DNA from: Deltaproteobacteria bacterium
Lineage (GTDB): Bacteria > Desulfobacterota > Desulfuromonadia > Geobacterales > Geobacteraceae
Assembly: GCA_009668975.1 (NCBI GenBank)
Contig: SBEG01000001.1
Coordinates: 62,001 to 126,000, forward strand
Length of the DNA: 64,000 nucleotides
Direction of reading: 5' to 3'
The notes beneath the pieces are model-generated. The model was not told where the DNA came from, did no database searches, and saw nothing but the letters and a program-made list of their open reading frames with translations. The position numbers and the translations under genes were made by a program. Below are positions 16,873 through 25,280 of this stretch, one piece after another. The first letter of the stretch is position 1. Each line of letters begins with the position of its first letter.

Positions 16873-18213
16873 TCAGGACTCACCCTGTACGGTCTCAACG
16901 ATACAGTTTGCCGATCCGTGTCGAAACGCCACGGTAACGGAATCGCCCTTTTCAAGCTGGTCACTGCTGCGAACGATCAGGCCGTCAGCACGGGAACGGG
17001 TTATGGAGTAACCCCGCTCAAGGGTCGCCAACGGCGAAAGGACGGAAAGACGTGCGGCATTCACGGCATTTTTTTCCCGGACATTCTCTATCTTGTGACG
17101 CATGGCGCCGGCCATCCGGTCCGAGGCAATCAGCAATCGCTCCCGGAAGCGTTCGACCTCCAGTGCCGGGCTGCGGATCTGCAGTCGATGTGACAGCCAG
17201 ACGAAGCGCTCCTGGGACAGGGAAACCTTGCCCCTCAGGGCGCGAGCAGCCCGATCCGACAATTCGTCAATACGCTGCATCAGGTGGCCGATCCAGAGAG
17301 CCGGATCCTTGAGGGCAGCCAGCAACCCTTCCGTCCGGTCACGGGCTCCCTCCAGAGAATGCTCCATGGCCAGCGAAAGACGATGGGAAAGGTTGCTCAA
17401 CTGCGCATCCAGTTCCTGGCGGCTTTTGACGACCAATTCGGCGGCGGCCGAGGGTGTCGGAGCGCGCAAATCCGCGACAAAATCAGCAATGGTATAGTCC
17501 ACTTCGTGCCCGATCGCCGAGATAACCGGGATCCGCGAAGCAAAAATCGCCCTGGCGACCTGTTCCTCGTTAAAGGCCCAGAGGTCTTCCATGGACCCGC
17601 CGCCACGGCCGACGATCAGCACGTCAACTTCACGATAGCGGTTGAAATCACGGATCGCGGCTGAGATCTCCGCCGCGGCGCCTTCTCCCTGTACGGTAAC
17701 CGGACAAATCAAAACCTCAACGCCGGCATGGCGGCGTCGCAAGACCGTCAGGATATCATGAATGGCGGCGCCGCTGGCGGACGTGACCACGCCGATTCTG
17801 CGCGGCAAACCGGGCAGAGGTTTCTTGCGGGACTCGTCAAACAGCCCTTCCCGGGCAAGCTTTTCCTTCAGTTGCACAAAAGCCAGCTGGAGCGCACCGA
17901 TCCCCTTCGGTTCCAGGTATTCGGCGATGAATTGATACTCGCCACGCTGATCATAGACGGACACCCTGCCGCGCAGCACCAGCGCCATGCCGTTCTGGAC
18001 CTTGAACTTGAGAATCCGTGAAGAAGCGCGGAACAGAACACAGCGGATCTGGGCGCCGGCATCTTTCAAGGTAAAATAGAGGTGTCCCGAAGCCGGTACG
18101 GCCAGATTGGAAACTTCGCCCTCCACCCAGACATGTTCGAAATTCTCCTCGATCACTTCCCGGATCAGAGAAGTCAGCTTACTGACGGAGAGAATTCTCT
18201 TTTCGGTAAACAT
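16873..18213 (-). CDS. xseA: Exodeoxyribonuclease VII large subunit
   Basis: A 446-residue catalytic subunit. An N-terminal OB fold (about residues 5-100, HVWVEGEVSNLAVPASGHLYF) is followed by the catalytic domain with RRIGVVTSASGAAIHDI, VGRGGGSMEDLWAFNEE and AIGHEVDYTIADF, then a long coiled-coil region that binds XseB. Ribosome site GGGAGGAGGGTAGGGA precedes the ATG. It is first in the xseA-xseB-ispA-dxs run and divergent from the ATPase gene at 18391. Confidence 0.96.
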   Translation of the reverse strand: MFTEKRILSVSKLTSLIREVIEENFEHVWVEGEVSNLAVPASGHLYFTLKDAGAQIRCVLFRASSRILKFKVQNGMALVLRGRVSVYDQRGEYQFIAEYLEPKGIGALQLAFVQLKEKLAREGLFDESRKKPLPGLPRRIGVVTSASGAAIHDILTVLRRRHAGVEVLICPVTVQGEGAAAEISAAIRDFNRYREVDVLIVGRGGGSMEDLWAFNEEQVARAIFASRIPVISAIGHEVDYTIADFVADLRAPTPSAAAELVVKSRQELDAQLSNLSHRLSLAMEHSLEGARDRTEGLLAALKDPALWIGHLMQRIDELSDRAARALRGKVSLSQERFVWLSHRLQIRSPALEVERFRERLLIASDRMAGAMRHKIENVREKNAVNAARLSVLSPLATLERGYSITRSRADGLIVRSSDQLEKGDSVTVAFRHGSANCIVETVQGES

Positions 18214-18390
18214 TCCCTACCCTCCTCCCGCACTGCTCGAGACACTCCGCAAATCTCAGATGATCCGTGCGACCTGCTCACTGGCGTCAACCCGGCAACC
18301 ATTCGTTATCACAAGACAAATCATGTATCAGCGAAAACAATTAAAGTATCGGTTGACCGCCCTCGATTCTTTATAGTACCATCTCAGCCT

Positions 18391-19812
18391 ATGGAAAAGT
18401 ACCCCTATGTCATAACCATCTCATCGGAAAAAGGCGGTGTCGGCAAGACCACGCTTGCCACGAATCTCGCCATATACCTGAAAGCACTTTCCGAAGATTT
18501 GCCCGTCTCGGTCGTCTCCCTTGACAACCACTTTACCGTCGACAAAATGTTCGCCATCAAAGGGCAGAAAACTAGCGGGGATGTTACCGACCTCCTTCTG
18601 GAAACACCGGGGGCAAGCCTGCTTCATACCGGCCAGTATGGTGTTGATTATATTCCTTCATCCATGGCCCTGGACGATTTGCGGGATTCCATCAAAGGCA
18701 CGATGGTCCTGTCCCGGCTCCTGGCAACTTCGGAGATCCCGGGTATCCTGATAATCGACACACGTCCCGAACTGAATATTTTCACCCAGAACGCTCTCTA
18801 CGCGGCCGACCGGGTCATCATCCCGGTAAAGGATACGCCGAGCCTGGAAAATTGCCGTAATATCTTTGCTCTTTTCGAAAGAAAAGGCCTCGACAAAAAG
18901 AGCCTGAGTATCATTCCCTGTCTGATCGACGCCCGTATCAAATACCAGGGTCCATTCAAAGATCATAAATCGCTGCTGAGGGCCTTTGCCATCAATCGCG
19001 GTTATCGCTGCTGTGAGGGTTTCATCTCCAAAAGTCCCAAGGTGGAAAGCCTGAACACCAACCCGGAAGGCAAGATTTATCCGATCCTTACCCACGCCCG
19101 CGGAACCGATGTGTACAGCCAGTACACCCAACTCGGCCGTGAAATTCTTTCGGAATACAGTTCAGTGCAACAGCCGCGCTCGTATCATTTCGCTCAATGG
19201 ATGCTCTCCGAAGAAAAACGGAAAAACGACGAGTTCCAATTCCGGCTCTCGCGCCTGAAAGACTCCTGTCTGCTCTGTGGAAACAATCTGACAGCGGAAA
19301 ACGCCCGGAACAGAACTTTCTACTTTGAAACGTCGGACGGAGGCGCCTGCGGCTATCTTGAAGATCGTTGCGGCTCGGAACTGCTGCTTTCCTGTCTCTA
19401 TGATGCGCAACCAAATATGGCGGAAAATGACCCTCTGTTGCTGATGTTCCAGGAAACAGCCAGGGAATCGATCTACGCGATGAGGCCTTTCAGTAACGGC
19501 GAAGGTCCCTGCGTTGAGGTGCGGCGTTTTACCATTGATGGCTCGCCGGTCCAGAAAAAGATCCAGCCGCTCCGTGAATTTGCGGACGCGGATTCCCCGC
19601 ATAAGAAAAATGCCTTGTACTCATTTGTTTTCGAAGCACTGGGAGAGTCCCCAGGGAAGTTGCGTGACGCGTTCCTGCTGATTTACCCGACCAATCCGCG
19701 CAGACCGGAAACAATCCTGGCGGAAGAAAACTACCGGCGTATTGCCAAAATGATTCATCACCTCGGGCAAGGAAGCGGAAGCAGCACTCACTTGACCAAC
19801 GTTGAAGCGTAA
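18391..19812 (+). CDS. ParA/MinD-like ATPase with an unrecognised C-terminal region
   Basis: A 473-residue protein. Residues 5-270 are a MinD/ParA-type P-loop ATPase with the deviant Walker A motif KGGVGKTT at 14-21, a Walker B-like ILIIDTRPE and the specificity segment VIIPVKDTPS. Residues about 285-473 match nothing I recognise. They contain CLLCGNN, then GGACGYLEDRCGSELLLSC, possibly a metal site. The ATG at 18391 precedes EKYPYVITISSEKGG, the natural start of the domain; no ribosome site is seen, and a TATAGT close by may make the message almost leaderless. No parB, flagellar or chemotaxis gene is near. Its 3' end overlaps the convergent deacetylase gene by 25 bases. Confidence 0.8.
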   Translation: MEKYPYVITISSEKGGVGKTTLATNLAIYLKALSEDLPVSVVSLDNHFTVDKMFAIKGQKTSGDVTDLLLETPGASLLHTGQYGVDYIPSSMALDDLRDSIKGTMVLSRLLATSEIPGILIIDTRPELNIFTQNALYAADRVIIPVKDTPSLENCRNIFALFERKGLDKKSLSIIPCLIDARIKYQGPFKDHKSLLRAFAINRGYRCCEGFISKSPKVESLNTNPEGKIYPILTHARGTDVYSQYTQLGREILSEYSSVQQPRSYHFAQWMLSEEKRKNDEFQFRLSRLKDSCLLCGNNLTAENARNRTFYFETSDGGACGYLEDRCGSELLLSCLYDAQPNMAENDPLLLMFQETARESIYAMRPFSNGEGPCVEVRRFTIDGSPVQKKIQPLREFADADSPHKKNALYSFVFEALGESPGKLRDAFLLIYPTNPRRPETILAEENYRRIAKMIHHLGQGSGSSTHLTNVEA

Positions 19813-20840
19813 ACGAAGCGTATTCCCTGCCTCTTCATGATGGGCAACTGCTGAGTCAAGGCCTGGATCGTGCCGCGGTGCGGATGACAAATCCCGACAG
19901 CGCTGCCCTTCTTCACCGCCATTTTCGTCAGACTTGCCAGTTGGACCTTGATTGCGGACACCTCCTGACTATTATCGAGGAATGGTGCGTTTCTCGCTGT
20001 GGCCCGCAATCCCAACTCCCGTGACATGGCCAGACCGACCGACTTCGGCGTGGTCATACTGTCAATGAAAAACATCCTGTTTTCCTTCAGCACCTTTAGA
20101 ACAACTCCCATCTTCCCGCGATCCTCGGTAAAGCGTGAACCCATATGATTATTTGCACCAACCGCATAGGGTATCACATTCATAAACCCGCGCACCCGCG
20201 CCTCAATCTCCTTGTCTCCGTACGACAACAATAATCCGTTGCTTTCCAAACGTTTCCGCGGGTAATCCTGGGGTTCCATCGGGAGATGGAGCATCACCTC
20301 ATAGCCGTTGTTGTGGGCGGCTGTTGCCACCTGACGGGACTGGGGGAGACCCGGAATAACGGAAAAAGTCAGGGGAACACCGATATTCATCAAGTCGCGC
20401 ACTTCCGACATGCTGGAACCCATGTCATCAATGATGATAGCCACCACAGCCGGTCCGCTGATCTTTGCCGGAGGAGGTACCACGGGAGTCGTAATCACGG
20501 GAGAGGAATACTGTTTTTGTCCAGGCTTCTTACTGACCGGCTTCTCGGGAATGACCGGTTTTTCCGCTTCCGGCAGAGGTTGCTGCTTTGCCGGTGGCAA
20601 CGACGGTTTATCAGGCACGGTAACCGGGGGCTTGACAGGAGCAATTTTCTCCGGAACCTTCTTTTTGCGGTGGTCCAGCAGATACAGAACGCTGCCGATC
20701 AGTATCAGGGTCAGTAAAAGGTAGAGAAAAGGACGTTTTGAACTTTGTTTTTTTCTGCTGTTTCGGGGAGCCGGCTTTGATTTTGCCACGTCTGGATTTC
20801 CTTCTTCACGTTGTTTCACCTGAATCTGCTTGTCAGGCAT
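19788..20840 (-). CDS. Divergent polysaccharide deacetylase family protein (YibQ-like)
   Basis: A 350-residue envelope protein. Residues 1-37 are basic and cytoplasmic, 38-56 form one membrane helix, 60-135 are a Pro/Lys-rich linker, and 136-350 form the deacetylase-like domain: AIIIDDMGSSMSEVRDLM, YEVMLHLPMEP, NNHMGSRFTED, FFIDSMTTPKSVG and GICHPHRGTIQAL. The fold is that of NodB enzymes with an altered metal site. Substrate is unknown; a cell-wall or exopolysaccharide glycan is a guess. It is convergent with the ParA-like gene and overlaps it. Confidence 0.85.
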   Translation of the reverse strand: MPDKQIQVKQREEGNPDVAKSKPAPRNSRKKQSSKRPFLYLLLTLILIGSVLYLLDHRKKKVPEKIAPVKPPVTVPDKPSLPPAKQQPLPEAEKPVIPEKPVSKKPGQKQYSSPVITTPVVPPPAKISGPAVVAIIIDDMGSSMSEVRDLMNIGVPLTFSVIPGLPQSRQVATAAHNNGYEVMLHLPMEPQDYPRKRLESNGLLLSYGDKEIEARVRGFMNVIPYAVGANNHMGSRFTEDRGKMGVVLKVLKENRMFFIDSMTTPKSVGLAMSRELGLRATARNAPFLDNSQEVSAIKVQLASLTKMAVKKGSAVGICHPHRGTIQALTQQLPIMKRQGIRFVYASTLVK

Positions 20841-20931
20841 ATCGGCAGGGCTGAAGCAGAACGCATTCTATCACAGCGCGTACGGTGAGGAAAGCTGTTT
20901 GGCGGTAACACGCCAAGATGATCGACAGAAA

Positions 20932-20970
20932 AAAACCGCCGCACCGTTAATATTCGGCGGCGGCGGTTTT
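20932..20970 (-). terminator. Terminator of the rubrerythrin gene
   Basis: AAAACCGCCGC (20932-20942) pairs with GCGGCGGTTTT (20960-20970). On the minus strand the stem is followed by a run of T, about 65 bases after the rubrerythrin stop. Confidence 0.8.
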
Positions 20971-21034
20971 ACACTCTCAAGGAGCATCTGAACCCGAAAC
21001 AGAGTGCCTCGGACTCACGGCTCATCAAGGCTTC

Positions 21035-21541
21035 TCAGGAAACCTGAAAAAATGCCTTGCTCCCGGCCCCACATACCACACATTTTTCAGGAGCTGCTTT
21101 TTCCACGGTATGCCCGCAGATCGAGCAGACGAAATAGTCAAACACTTCCCCGCCTTGTCCGAGGGATTGTAAAGCATTTGTGTAGAGACCGGCATGAACC
21201 TTCTCCACTTCATTGGCAAACTTGAAGCTGCGAAGTGCCTGGGTATTGCCTTCCTGCTCGGCATCCGTAATCATCTGGGGATACATGCTTTTGAATTCAT
21301 GTGTCTCACCCGCAATGGCCTCCTGAAGATTCGCCTTAGTATCGTTGATTCCACCCATCACCTTCAGGTGACTGTGCGCATGAACCGTTTCAGCTTCCGC
21401 AGCGGCCCTGAAAAGTTTCGCCACCTGAGGAAAACCTTCCGCATCAGCCTGCTTGGCAAAAGCAAGATATTTTCTGTTTGCCTGGGACTCTCCGGCGAAC
21501 GCCTCCTGCAGATGAGCCATTGATTTCGAGTTTTCAGCCAT
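21035..21541 (-). CDS. rbr: Rubrerythrin
   Basis: A 168-residue di-iron peroxidase that removes hydrogen peroxide in anaerobes. The ferritin-like domain shows the four-helix ligand motifs EAFAGESQANRKY, AEAETVHAHSH, AIAGETHEFKSMYP and ANEVEKVHAGLY. A rubredoxin domain with CSIC and CVVC closes the protein and passes electrons to the di-iron centre. AAGGAGGTATGAC stands before the ATG. It fits with cydAB and wrbA as part of an oxidative-stress defence. Confidence 0.96.
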   Translation of the reverse strand: MAENSKSMAHLQEAFAGESQANRKYLAFAKQADAEGFPQVAKLFRAAAEAETVHAHSHLKVMGGINDTKANLQEAIAGETHEFKSMYPQMITDAEQEGNTQALRSFKFANEVEKVHAGLYTNALQSLGQGGEVFDYFVCSICGHTVEKAAPEKCVVCGAGSKAFFQVS

Positions 21542-21576
21542 GTCATACCTCCTTATGAGTTAAATATCGAGGCCTT

Positions 21577-22476
21577 TTAGAGCCTCGTCAAATCCTTGTG
21601 TTGCTCATCATGGGGATTTATGTGGATCATGACATCCCCGACATTACCATAATTTTTGAAGATGCTTTTTTTGACGTGCGTAGATATCTCGTGGGACCTT
21701 TTCACCGTCATCTCAGGATCCATGTCCAGCTTCAGATCGACTATGACATACTGCCCGGAACGCCGGGCTCTGATTTCATGGACATGCTCCACCCCTTCCA
21801 CCGCTTCGGCAAGCAGACGAATTCCGGTTATCAGCGACTCGGACGGCCTGCCGTCCATCAAATCATGGGCCGCGGAGCGAAAAGTCTGGTAGCCGATGTG
21901 AAAAATAAACAGGGAGGTCAGTCCCGCAGCAAGGGGATCCATGATTCCGATACCGAAAAAAGCCCCGCAGACCCCGACCAAGGTGGCAATGGAGGTGACG
22001 GCATCCTTACGATGGTCTTTGGCAATTGCCAGGAGCGACGGGCTTTCCAATCGCGATCCGACACGCATGGAAAAACGGTAGAGAATCTCCTTCACCCCAA
22101 TGGTCACGACGGCAGCCAAAACCGCGATCAGCTCCGGAGCCGGGTAGGTCCCGCGCAGAACCGTAAAACCGGAGCGAACAAGGATTCCCGCCCCGGTCAG
22201 CAGTATCAGCAGGGAAACGATGATTGCGGCAATGCTTTCAGCTCGGCCGTGGCCATAGGGATGTGTGCCGTCCAGGGGTCTCTTGCCGATGCGAAGCGCG
22301 ATCAAAACAGTAGCAATGGCGATAAAATCACAGGCACTTTCGACACCATCGGCAAAAACCGCTTCCGAATTCCCGAAATAACCGCAGGCCAGCTTCATGA
22401 TCATCAAGACAGCGTTGAACCAGAAACCTATCCTGATGACTCTTTCGGCATCGGCAAATCTCTCCTCTCTGTTCAT
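21577..22476 (-). CDS. Cation diffusion facilitator transporter
   Basis: A 299-residue inner-membrane transporter of the CDF family with about six helices and a cytoplasmic C-terminal domain. FADGVESACDF and HPYGHGRAESI are the helix-2 and loop signatures, and DGRPSESLI leads to the C-terminal MTP-like fold ending with a histidine-rich segment (IHINPHDEQHKD). Such proteins export Zn, Fe, Mn or Co against protons; the metal is not readable here. The ATG at 22476 follows GGAGGATCCTG; an upstream start at 22497 is unlikely. Confidence 0.9.
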   Translation of the reverse strand: MNREERFADAERVIRIGFWFNAVLMIMKLACGYFGNSEAVFADGVESACDFIAIATVLIALRIGKRPLDGTHPYGHGRAESIAAIIVSLLILLTGAGILVRSGFTVLRGTYPAPELIAVLAAVVTIGVKEILYRFSMRVGSRLESPSLLAIAKDHRKDAVTSIATLVGVCGAFFGIGIMDPLAAGLTSLFIFHIGYQTFRSAAHDLMDGRPSESLITGIRLLAEAVEGVEHVHEIRARRSGQYVIVDLKLDMDPEMTVKRSHEISTHVKKSIFKNYGNVGDVMIHINPHDEQHKDLTRL

Positions 22477-22570
22477 CAGGATCCTCCGACAAGCCAATCA
22501 GCGTACTATTCTACCAGGAAATATTTTTTGCGCCTCTGAAAAAAATGGATATATTGCTATAACAATACCG

Positions 22571-24292
22571 TCATTTCGTGGCTACCTTAAGATCTTTGAG
22601 GCGCAGCTGCACTGATGTCCGGCCATTCCAGCTGTTGAGATCAAGAGAAAAGACGATGTCCACGAAATCAGATGCAGGAATTCTGTCAGCCATGTCAAAG
22701 CCGATGGCATCGAAACAATACCCGCCACGGCGGAATCGAGTTTTCAGATGACAATCTTTCAAAATCCTCGATTCCAGCGCCTGGACCCCGCGCATGACGA
22801 AAAGAGGACGAGGATTACCCATGCCGAATGGCTCCAGGGTGGAAATGAGTTTTGCCGCTTCCAGGGTCACCTCCTCCGGCAAGATTTCGGCGTCAATGCG
22901 CAGTTCGGGGAGCAGATCCTCCTCAGTAAGCAACCCGGCGGCATGCCGGTCAAATGACTCGGCAAAGTCTGTGAACGTCTCCGCGTTGAGAGACAAACCC
23001 GCGGCATACTTGTGTCCGCCGAAGCCGAGCAACTGGTCCGAACAGGCCTGGAGAGCATCATAAAGATGAAAACCCGGGATACTTCTGCCGGAACCTTTGC
23101 CGACACCGCCCTGAAGTGCAACCAGAATCGTCGGCCGATGGAAAAGATCAACCAGCCGAGAGGCGACAATTCCGATTACACCCGCATGCCAAGACTCTGA
23201 AGCCATGACAATACTTGTGCGACCCAGATAGGACGGATCGCTGGCAAGCCGCTGCAGTGCATCCTCAAGTATGACCTTTTCCAGGTGTTGTCGATCCTCG
23301 TTGCTGGTATTCAACTCCGCGGAAACCTCCGCCGCCCTTCGCGCATCATTGGTCAAGAGCAGTTCGACGCCGAGCGCGGCATCGTCCAGCCGGCCGGCGG
23401 CATTGATGCGGGGAGCCAACCGGAAGCCGACCATGCCACAGTCAACCTCACCCGACACGCCGGCAACGGCCTTCAGGGCAGACACTCCGGCCCGGCTGGA
23501 AAGGGACAGTTCCTTCAGACCATGGCGTACCAGAATGCGGTTTTCATCCACCAGGGGCACAATGTCGGCGATGGTCCCCAGTGCCACCAGATCGAGGAAC
23601 TCTCGCAGATTCGGTTCCTTGCGTGAGGAGAAATAGCCGGCCTCCCGCAGCTGTTTCCGCAAGGCAAGCAACAGGTTGAATACGACCCCGACGCCGGCAA
23701 GCGACTTGAAGGGAAATGCGCAGTCACTGCGCAGGGGATTGATTACGGCGTAGGCTCGGGGAATTTCCGGCGGCGGGGTGTGGTGATCGGTGATGATCAG
23801 GTCGATCCCAAGAGCGGCAGACAAATTCGCCTCCTCATGGGCGGTAATGCCGCAATCAGCAGTGATGATAATCCGTGCGCCCCGTGCGGCAACTTCCCTG
23901 ATTCCCCCTGCATTCAGCCCATAGCCCTCTTCCATCCGCTTCGGGATATAGTAAAAACAATTCCCGTCCAGGGCGGAAAGAAAAGCGACCAGAGAGGCCA
24001 CGGAGGTAACACCATCCACATCGTAATCCCCGTAGACACAGATTTTCTCTCCGGCCAGCAATGCCCGGCAAAGACGCTCCACCGCCTTGTCCATGTCTTT
24101 GAGTAGAAAGGGATCACGCATTTCCGCAAGGGAAGAAGACAGAAATCGACGTGCGTCTGACGCTGTATCAACACCTCTGTTCAGCAGAATCCGGCACAGC
24201 AGCTGCGGCAGGGAAGATTCCCTGGCAAGACGCAGCACCTGGTTTTCATCTATTTTCGCTATGTTCCAACGCCTGTCCCGAACCGGTTGCAT
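22571..24292 (-). CDS. recJ: Single-stranded-DNA-specific exonuclease RecJ
   Basis: A 573-residue 5'-3' exonuclease of the DHH family that resects DNA in recombination and mismatch repair. Catalytic motifs: VYGDYDVDGVTS, TADCGI, ITDHHTPP and the SLAGVGVVF segment, then the DHHA1 domain with GSGRSIPGFHL and GGHKYAAGLSL. The ATG at 24292 follows GGGAGAAATC. That ribosome site begins right after the T-run of the secDF terminator. Confidence 0.96.
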   Translation of the reverse strand: MQPVRDRRWNIAKIDENQVLRLARESSLPQLLCRILLNRGVDTASDARRFLSSSLAEMRDPFLLKDMDKAVERLCRALLAGEKICVYGDYDVDGVTSVASLVAFLSALDGNCFYYIPKRMEEGYGLNAGGIREVAARGARIIITADCGITAHEEANLSAALGIDLIITDHHTPPPEIPRAYAVINPLRSDCAFPFKSLAGVGVVFNLLLALRKQLREAGYFSSRKEPNLREFLDLVALGTIADIVPLVDENRILVRHGLKELSLSSRAGVSALKAVAGVSGEVDCGMVGFRLAPRINAAGRLDDAALGVELLLTNDARRAAEVSAELNTSNEDRQHLEKVILEDALQRLASDPSYLGRTSIVMASESWHAGVIGIVASRLVDLFHRPTILVALQGGVGKGSGRSIPGFHLYDALQACSDQLLGFGGHKYAAGLSLNAETFTDFAESFDRHAAGLLTEEDLLPELRIDAEILPEEVTLEAAKLISTLEPFGMGNPRPLFVMRGVQALESRILKDCHLKTRFRRGGYCFDAIGFDMADRIPASDFVDIVFSLDLNSWNGRTSVQLRLKDLKVATK

Positions 24293-24302
24293 GATTTCTC
24301 CC

Positions 24303-24329
24303 AAAAAAAAGCCCCCGTTAACCGGGGGC
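24303..24329 (-). terminator. Terminator of the secDF transcript
   Basis: GCCCCCG and CGGGGGC pair around a 5-base loop (24311-24329) and are followed on the minus strand by eight T (24303-24310). It lies 27 bases past the secF stop and its T-run touches the recJ ribosome site. Confidence 0.88.
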
Positions 24330-24355
24330 AGTGACTGGTTGCCGGCAAAATAAGA

Positions 24356-25261
24356 TCATGCCTTGGCACGCAACGCCCTGTTTTCCCAGAGCAAAACAAG
24401 GGGGCTCGCCACGAAAACGGATGAATAGGTTCCCACCACAATTCCCACCACCAGGGCAAAGGAAAAATCATGGATTACCGTACCCCCCAGGAGATAAAGG
24501 GACAGTGTGGCAAACAGCGTGGTAAGTCCCGTGATAAAAGTTCGCGAAAGAGTTTCATTGATGCTGGAATTGAAGAGTGACGCCAGGGAATCCTTGGTAT
24601 TCTTGTGTAAATTCTCCCTGATCCGGTCAAAAACCACCACCGTATCGGTCAGTGAATAGCCGGCTATGGTCAGGATCGCGGTTACCAACAGGAGATTGAT
24701 CTCTTTATCGAGCAGGTAAAAGATCGCCAGGATCGCCAAAACATCGTGAAACGTTGCCAGCGCCGCGGCAATCCCGAATTTCAAATCGAATCGCCAGGCA
24801 ATATAGATTATGATCCCGATCATCGCGACCACAATGGCAATCAGAGTGTCCTTACGCAGTTTCTCCCCGATGGAAGGCCCGATTTCCGTCGAACTCTCCA
24901 CAATAAAAGGGTTGGTGGAGAATTCTTTCTTGAATACGTTTTCCACCGCAGCAGCTACATTTCCCGTCGCCAAGGTCGTCTTGCCGACCCTGATCAATAA
25001 CTTGTTCCCATCCGTGATTTCCTGAAGACTGACGTCCAGGCCGTTCTTGGTCAGGGCCTTGCGAGCCTCCTGCAAAGAAACGGGTTTTTCGAACATCAAC
25101 TGGAGGGCGGTTCCCCCGGTGAAATCGATCCCGAGATTTGCAGAACCACGGGCTATCTGGACAATGGCGACTATGCCGATTATGGCAATTATTGTTGAAA
25201 TGGTGAAGGTGATCTTCTTTTTACCAATAAAATCGAAATGTGTTTTTTTAATGATCTGCAT
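24356..25261 (-). CDS. secF: Protein translocase subunit SecF
   Basis: A 301-residue inner-membrane protein with six helices and a periplasmic P4 domain. The signature LGIDFTGGTALQLMFEKP follows the first helix. The later GYSLTDTVVVFDRIREN segment is typical. With SecD it uses the proton gradient to pull translocated proteins through SecYEG. It follows secD after 19 bases. Confidence 0.96.
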   Translation of the reverse strand: MQIIKKTHFDFIGKKKITFTISTIIAIIGIVAIVQIARGSANLGIDFTGGTALQLMFEKPVSLQEARKALTKNGLDVSLQEITDGNKLLIRVGKTTLATGNVAAAVENVFKKEFSTNPFIVESSTEIGPSIGEKLRKDTLIAIVVAMIGIIIYIAWRFDLKFGIAAALATFHDVLAILAIFYLLDKEINLLLVTAILTIAGYSLTDTVVVFDRIRENLHKNTKDSLASLFNSSINETLSRTFITGLTTLFATLSLYLLGGTVIHDFSFALVVGIVVGTYSSVFVASPLVLLWENRALRAKA

Positions 25262-25280
25262 GAATTCCCCCGTAACCAGC

